This document shows, piece after piece, positions 8,139 to 11,966 of a stretch of 11,966 bases of DNA. The stretch is from positions 1 through 11,966 of the forward strand of contig JAMOPK010000225.1 in assembly GCA_027064565.1 (NCBI GenBank). The letters are read 5' to 3'. Source of the DNA: Caldifarciminota bacterium. Its GTDB lineage: Bacteria > Hydrothermota > Hydrothermia > B15-G9. The notes under the pieces were generated by a model, which was given only the letters and a program-made list of their open reading frames with translations, was not told the DNA's origin and ran no database searches. The position numbers and the translations under genes were made by a program. Position 1 is the stretch's first letter. Each line of letters opens with the position of its first letter.

Positions 8139-8326
8139 GGGGCACACCTCCTGTTTTTATCAGGAGGCGAGAATAGGGCGAATTGCTCTGAAATTTCAAG
8201 TGAATGGGGATAAATTCCTTCAGCGTTTGGTGAAGGGTTATGCTCAATCAAGACAACCTCCCCAAAGCTCCTTCTTTCTCCCTTAACCTCCCCAACGCTA
8301 CAGAATTCAGAGCTGTCAAAGTCCAT
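8135..8326 (-). CDS. Short leader ORF coupled to the 144-residue gene
   Basis: A 63-codon frame beginning MDFDSSEFCSVGEV. It has a good Shine-Dalgarno, GGAGG at 8334-8338, seven bases before the ATG at 8324-8326, and lies about 36 bases downstream of the start expected from the promoter at 8369-8399. Its stop overlaps the next start as ATGA. The peptide has no hydrophobic segment or known motif, and part of the DNA (GTTGGGGAGGTTAAGGGAG, then TTTGGGGAGGTTG) looks internally repetitive. It may therefore be a leader whose translation opens the downstream hairpin, or a chance frame across a degenerate repeat. A longer TTG-initiated version starting at 8356 is less likely because it has no ribosome binding site. 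Confidence 0.4.
   Translation of the reverse strand: MDFDSSEFCSVGEVKGERRSFGEVVLIEHNPSPNAEGIYPHSLEISEQFALFSPPDKNRRCAP
8147..8167 (-). promoter_or_regulatory. Hairpin sequestering the ribosome binding site of the 144-residue gene
   Basis: On the minus strand CCTCCTG (8161-8167) and CAGGAGG (8147-8153) form a perfect seven-pair stem around the loop ATAAAAA. The 3' arm is the Shine-Dalgarno of the ATG at 8138. The stem lies within the last codons of the 63-codon frame, so a ribosome reaching its stop would melt it. Confidence 0.6.
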
Positions 8327-8368
8327 CTCAAAACCTCCATGAAATACACTTATCAAATTACGGGACTA

Positions 8369-8399
8369 ATTATAAGCATTCCCCCTGTGTCAATGTCAA
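8369..8399 (-). promoter_or_regulatory. Sigma-70-type promoter with tandem -35 hexamers
   Basis: On the minus strand TATAAT lies at 8369-8374. Upstream are two adjacent perfect TTGACA copies, at 8388-8393 (13-base spacer) and 8394-8399 (19-base spacer). The 19-base spacing is usable though longer than the ideal 17. The expected start is near 8362, ahead of the GGAGG at 8334-8338. Confidence 0.6.
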
Positions 8400-8744
8400 G
8401 AGTCGGATTCTTTGACCATCGTTTCATGCCTGAATTCCCCCTGAGCCGCAACGCACCGAGGTTATGTAAAGAAAACTTGTTTATAGTCAATAAGTTGAAA
8501 AGTTGAGCTTTTTAAATTCGTTGCGAGAGAAGGGATAAGACACCGCTGTGTATTGAAAGAATATGCAGGGTTTATGCCGATAAAACTTTAACATCACCGT
8601 TTCTGGCCGGCCATGTAGGAGAACACTCCCGGTGTCGAAGGTTCATCTGGCACGGTGGGAGGAGGGCTCTAAACTGGTGAAAGCATCCGAAATGGTTTCA
8701 ATTTTGCCGTCAAGTTATTGGTTTTTCTCAATTTTAACAACACC
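8400..8744. other. Gene-free stretch
   Basis: I find no supported gene, tRNA or array here. The stretch contains a TGGCCGGCCA palindrome at 8604-8613 and AT-rich sequence near 8465-8520. The part from about 8690 may belong to the repeat that begins clearly at 8745. Confidence 0.5.
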
Positions 8745-8939
8745 GACGGCCGGGGGCAGCCGTCCCACCTGATGTTTTTGGCTTGCCCACCTTTCATTTT
8801 GACTGATCCATCAGGGGAGCAACCCAGAGACCGATGGGCGGTGTCATGGTAGGTTGGATGTCCTTGTTGGTTGAGCATGGTTGTGAGTTTAGCATCATGG
8901 TGGGTCGGGCGTCCTTGCGGGTCGGGCGTCTCGCCCGAC
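8745..8939 (+). repeat. Dispersed hairpin-bounded repeat, copy B
   Basis: Second copy of the element at 3442-3624, same orientation. The left stem is GACGGC (8745-8750) with GCCGTC (8759-8764), then CCCACCTGA as in copy A. The right stem, GTCGGGCG-TCT-CGCCCGAC at 8921-8939, is identical to copy A over all 19 bases. GGGTCGGGCGTC repeats at 8902 and 8919, the same 17-base step, and a decayed third unit lies at 8851-8867. Copy B lacks about 17 bases present in copy A after the left stem and has extra bases in the middle, so the two are diverged relatives. Confidence 0.85.
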
Positions 8940-8994
8940 AATAAGCAAGGTTTCCATGGCCTATCCGGTTCCCCCATCGGAAAATTGACTGACT

Positions 8995-9058
8995 CGACAT
9001 ATTTGTCGCCCTGATGTCCCATTTGGTGACCTGTTTTGACACTTTTGCCAACTTTTGC
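8995..9058 (+). promoter_or_regulatory. Candidate upstream activator sites for the DUF2202 promoter
   Basis: An inverted repeat, CGACA-TATT-TGTCG, spans 8995-9008, about 108 bases before the expected transcription start, within the usual range for sigma-54 enhancer sites. Closer in, ACTTTTGC is repeated exactly at 9041-9048 and 9051-9058, and a TTTTG also starts at 9034, giving roughly one copy per helical turn. Which of these binds a regulator, if any, is inference from position and symmetry. Confidence 0.35.
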
Positions 9059-9083
9059 GTGGATTTTCGGGGCTATTCGTTAT

Positions 9084-9099
9084 TGGCACACCTATTGCT
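9084..9099 (+). promoter_or_regulatory. Sigma-54 (-24/-12) promoter of the DUF2202 gene
   Basis: TGGCACACCTATTGCT has GG at 9085-9086 and GC at 9097-9098 with exactly ten bases between, and matches the consensus TGGCAC-N5-TTGCW. Transcription would begin near 9110, about 20 bases before the ribosome binding site and start. A sigma-54-dependent activator is encoded less than 1 kb away on the other strand. Confidence 0.8.
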
Positions 9100-9131
9100 G
9101 ATATAACTGTGAACAAAAAATAGGAGGTTGA

Positions 9132-9764
9132 ATGATGGAAAGAAGAATGGAAAAAGCAAGAGTCAGAAGGACGATCATGGGACTCGTCTTGGTCGCAACC
9201 ATTGCAGGAGGAGTGCTTGTCAACGGCTGCAGCAGAAGTGATGTTGCGGCAGAGAACACCATGTTATCGATGTCCTCGATCTCAGCAAAGAACCTGAGCG
9301 AAGAAGAGATACAGGGTTTGATTCAGATGAGAGAGGAAGAAAAACTCGCCCGCGACGTGTATCTGACCCTTTACGAAAGATGGGGATTGCCCATTTTCAA
9401 TAACATAGCCAGGAGCGAGCAGCGCCACACCGATGCGGTCAGGAATCTCCTTGAGATGTTCGGCATTCCTGATCCTGTCACGAACGATTCTGTGGGCCAC
9501 TTTTCCAACGAAACCTTCACGAGACTTTACAGGGAACTTGTCGAACGCGGGAATGCCTCGTTACTTGCGGCACTCAGGGTTGGTATCGACATTGAGGAGC
9601 TTGATATTGATGACCTTGAAGAGTTGCTAAGTCAGACTGAAAATCCCTATATCATCAGGGTTTATAACAGCCTTCTCAGGGGATCACATAACCATCTTAC
9701 AGCGTTCCGCAGGACATATAGACAATATCTCCCCGGCAACAATGAATCAGCGATAGAGAAATAA
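9132..9764 (+). CDS. DUF2202 ferritin-like lipoprotein
   Basis: A 210-residue protein. A basic N-terminus (ERRMEKARVRR) precedes a hydrophobic core and VLVNGC, a lipobox with the lipidated Cys at about residue 33, so it should be anchored in a membrane outside the cytoplasm. The mature part is DUF2202, a ferritin-like four-helix family. It shows MREEEKLARDVYLTLYERWG (about 66-85), then IFNNIARSEQRH (88-99), FGIPDP, and GSHNHL (184-189). The Glu and His in these motifs (E68-70, E96, H99, H186/H188) are likely metal ligands. The family role is not established; metal binding is inferred from the fold. AGGAGG at 9122-9127 lies four bases before the first ATG (9132) and seven before the second (9135), so the second may be the true start. 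It has a sigma-54 promoter and its own terminator and converges with the two-component pair, whose probable target it is. Confidence 0.88.
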   Translation: MMERRMEKARVRRTIMGLVLVATIAGGVLVNGCSRSDVAAENTMLSMSSISAKNLSEEEIQGLIQMREEEKLARDVYLTLYERWGLPIFNNIARSEQRHTDAVRNLLEMFGIPDPVTNDSVGHFSNETFTRLYRELVERGNASLLAALRVGIDIEELDIDDLEELLSQTENPYIIRVYNSLLRGSHNHLTAFRRTYRQYLPGNNESAIEK

Positions 9765-9792
9765 CGACATTTTGCATTGCCCCTTCCTCGAG

Positions 9793-9820
9793 GCGGAGGC
9801 GGAAACGCCTCCGCTTTTTC
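9793..9820 (+). terminator. Intrinsic terminator of the DUF2202 gene
   Basis: GCGGAGGCG (9793-9801) pairs fully with CGCCTCCGC (9806-9814) across a GAAA tetraloop and is followed by TTTTTC. It begins 28 bases after the stop. On the minus strand the hairpin follows the response regulator stop closely but has no T run after it. Confidence 0.92.
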
Positions 9821-11200
9821 ATTCTTCATGTTTTTCGGGTTTATCTTTTATGCCCAATTTGGATATCTTGTAGCGCAAAACCCTCTCGGAAATGCCCAAT
9901 TCTCTGGCAGCGCGGCTTTTGACATAATTGTTGCGTTTCAGGGCATCAAGAATCAGGCTTTTCTCAAGCATCTCAAGCCTTTCGGTCAGGCCGTAGTTTA
10001 CCTCCTCGTCAAGTGGCAGGAAGTCCTTTCTGACGGAATGGGGCAACAGGTCAACGGTTATGTAGTCGCCGGTGCTCAGGACGCAAGCTCGTTCGACGAT
10101 GTTCTCAAGCTCCCTGACATTGCCCGGGTAGTCATATCGCATGAGCAGTTCAAAGGTTCTCTTGTAAACCCCTTAACCTTCTTGCGTTCGCGGCTGCAAT
10201 ACTTATCCAGAAAATGGTCCAGCAGGTAGGGGATGTCTTCCCGTCTTTCTCTCAAAGGAGGAATGTGAATGTTTATCACATTTATCCTGTAATAGAGGTC
10301 CTCACGGAACTTCCCTTCCTCAACCAATTTCCTGAGGTCCTTATTGGTTGCAAAAATGAACCTGACATTGCATTTGCGTTCCCGGGGATCGCCTAATTTG
10401 GAAAACTTCTTTTCCTGAATCACCCTGAGCAGCTTGACCTGCACCATGGGCGGGGTTTCGCCGATCTCATCTAAGAACAGGGTTCCGCCCTCGGCCAGCT
10501 CGATATAGCCCATTTTGTCGCGGTCCGCGCCTGTAAAGGCTCCCGTTTTGTAGCCGAAAAGCTCCGATTCTATCAGGGATTCCGGAATGGCGGCAAGGTT
10601 AACGGGGACAAAAGTATGGTCTTTCCTTTTTGACATTGAATGAATCAATCTGGCGATCACTTCCTTCCCTGTGCCGCTTTCGCCGGTTATCAGCACATTG
10701 GCGTCCGAGGCGGCGCTTCTCATCGCAAGCGAAATAACCTCTTTCATGGCGCGGGATTGTGCGACTATGTCCTTGAATTCAATCTCAGGCGTGATTAGCG
10801 ACCGTAACCTTGATACTTCCCTCTGCAGGTTAAGTGTGTTCAGCGCCCTTTTTATCAGCAGGGAGAGTTCCTCGATGTTGACCGGTTTCACAACGTAGTA
10901 AAATGCGCCTGATTTCATCGCTTCGACCACAAGCTTTACGTCCTGAAACGCCGTGATCATGATGACGGGGATGGTCGAATTGATGGACTGGAGCTCTTTA
11001 AGGACGTCTATCCCGCTGATGTCAGGCAATTTGTAATCCAGGAGCACCACGTCTATCAGCTCATTTTTGAAGCTCTCGATACCCTCTCTGCCATTTTCCG
11101 CTTCTATGACCGCATGCCCCATCGAGGAGAGGATATGTTTTAACAATTCCCTTTGAGAACTCTCATCCTCAATGACCAGTATTCGGGCTTTATCCACCAT
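9819..11200 (-). pseudogene. NtrC-family sigma-54 response regulator, split by a -1 frameshift
   Basis: The first frame (from ATG at 11198-11200) carries a receiver domain, residues 1-120, with E11/D12, phospho-acceptor D55 (VVLLDYKLPD), T83 and K105. A sigma-54 AAA+ domain follows (about 140-345): Walker A GESGTGKE (173-180), GAFTGA (220-225), Walker B LFLDEIGE (241-248) and arginine-finger region FREDLYYRINV (298-308). At about 10156 the frame breaks just after KGFTRE. The next frame resumes with ELLMRYDYPGNVRELENIVERA and ends with a Fis-type helix-turn-helix (LKRNNYVKSRAARELGISERVLRYKISKLG). Restoring one base near 10154-10157 gives one protein of about 460 residues, normal for the family. 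GGAGG at 11207-11211 is six bases before the ATG, and the start overlaps the kinase stop. It should activate sigma-54 promoters such as 9084-9099. Sequencing error and real decay are both possible. Confidence 0.88.
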
Positions 11201-11844
11201 GCCTGCCCTCCGTAAACTTTATCACAAATGTTGTGCCCTTGCCCGGCGTGGAGGATACGCTGATCCTGCCGCCGTGAGCCTCCACGATTTTTTTGACGAT
11301 CGGCAGTCCAATGCCCAGCCCGTTGCTTTTCGTTGTGTAAAAATAGTCGAATATGTGCTCAACCACGTCCTTCTCCATGCCCGTCCCGTTATCACTGATG
11401 CTGATTTCTATTGAATCGCCGCGTTTGTGTGCCCTGATGGTGATTCGGGGGGCTCGACTTTTTCAACGGCCTCGACACCGTTCTTGACGAGGTTAAAGAT
11501 TACCTGTTCCATGTGGTGCGGATCGCACCTGACCGTAAAGCCTTCCGGTATATCCACATGGAAGTCAACTTTGGCGGCAATATCCGAATTCCCTTGATAC
11601 TCTCGATGACTTTCCGGACGAGCTCTCTCAGGTTGCATTCGACAATCCGGGGTTCGATTGGTCTGGATACGCTTCTGAACTCGTTTACGATCCGGTTCAG
11701 CCTCTCGATCTCCTGCTCGATTATCTGGATGTATCTGGGATTGCAATTGCTATCGGAACGCAGCACCTGAACGGCCAGGTATATCGTGCTGAGGGGGTTT
11801 TTGATTTCGTGTGCCACAGCGGACGAAAGGCCGGATAGTTCCAT
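11190..11844 (-). pseudogene. NtrB-like sensor histidine kinase, frameshifted
   Basis: Three frames together encode a kinase core. The first (from 11844) holds the H box SSAVAHEIKNPLSTIYL, His at residue 12, and ends sensibly at VRKVIESIKG. Near 11591-11593 the frame shifts and continues SDIAAKVDFHVDIPEGF and the N box MEQVIFNLVKNGVEAVEKV. At a run of six C on the minus strand (11447-11452) it shifts again to ITIRAHKRGDSIEISISDNGTGM (G1), the F box IFDYFYTTK and GLGIGLPIVKKIVEAHGG (G2). One added base at each site restores a continuous reading. It should phosphorylate the adjacent response regulator, whose start it overlaps by 11 bases. The reading frame continues upstream of 11844 (WLSELISEHQKHYMELSG) to a stop near 11895, so the true start is unresolved; a further missing T in the run at 11884-11888 would extend it to about 11903. 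No sensor or membrane segment is visible. Confidence 0.8.
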
Positions 11845-11966
11845 GTAATGTTTCTGATGTTCGGATATAAGTTCGGACAGCCATAAAAATTGTTAACAAG
11901 CACACCTCATTTGAACAAACAAAAACTACTTCTCACTCTCCACAATCTCGTCTATGAACCCCTAAT
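11845..11966. other. Unresolved 5' region of the kinase
   Basis: In-frame coding sequence for the kinase linker runs to about 11895. Before it, on the minus strand, GAGGT sits directly against a GTG at 11901-11903, too close for normal initiation. Further up, FIDEIVESEK followed by TAG (stop 11926-11928) looks like a possible C-terminus of a preceding gene, but its frame is closed by a stop near the window edge. Confidence 0.3.

Noticed and set aside
8147..8167. The CAGGAGG hairpin as a transcription terminator
   Set aside because: No T run follows on the minus strand, and its 3' arm is exactly the Shine-Dalgarno of the next gene.
9777..10229. Plus-strand 150-codon frame
   Set aside because: It is antisense to the response regulator's C-terminal region, which has clear NVREL and Fis-type helix-turn-helix motifs, and it starts inside the DUF2202 terminator.
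11926..11958. Minus-strand FIDEIVESEK-stop as the end of an upstream gene
   Set aside because: It reads like a natural C-terminus, but a stop codon closes the frame within a few codons at the window edge. It would need yet another missing base, so it is only a suspicion.

Overview
The window reads as chromosomal DNA of an uncultured Gram-negative-type bacterium. Reasons: a lipoprotein with a lipobox, a very long secreted protein whose C-terminus resembles the type IX secretion (Por) sorting domain, a DUF4175-type membrane/coiled-coil protein, and a sigma-54 two-component pair. This suits the Bacteroidetes/FCB side of the tree or a related candidate phylum, but no marker here fixes the taxon; that placement is inference.

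Layout, left to right. (1) 1-180, plus strand: C-terminal end of an exonuclease III-type AP endonuclease. (2) 243-273: minus-strand intrinsic terminator. (3) 285-3329, minus: 1014-residue DUF4175-like protein. (4) 3330-3690: non-coding, with copy A of a dispersed hairpin-bounded repeat and a strong terminator. (5) 3691-7560, minus: 1289-residue secreted protein, visibly AT-rich compared with its neighbours. (6) 7704-8326, minus: a probable 63-codon leader ORF overlapping by ATGA a 144-residue protein whose ribosome binding site lies in a perfect hairpin; a promoter with two consensus hexamers lies upstream. (7) 8327-9131: about 800 bases without a gene on the plus strand, holding copy B of the repeat and, at its right end, a sigma-54 promoter. 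(8) 9132-9764, plus: DUF2202 ferritin-like lipoprotein, with a textbook terminator. (9) 9819-11200 and 11190-about 11844, minus: an NtrC-type response regulator and its histidine kinase, overlapping by 11 bases. Each is split by apparent single-base deletions although every signature motif survives.

The most coherent functional story is at the right end. The two-component pair encodes a sigma-54 activator (GAFTGA motif present), and the convergent neighbour, the DUF2202 lipoprotein, has a -24/-12 promoter with exact GG-N10-GC geometry and candidate upstream sites. The likely reading is a local signalling unit whose target sits next to it. The frameshifts leave open whether the unit still works in this genome or whether the consensus has base-deletion errors. 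Other points of interest are the paired repeat elements flanking the AT-rich secreted-protein block and the hairpin-plus-overlap control of the 144-residue gene.
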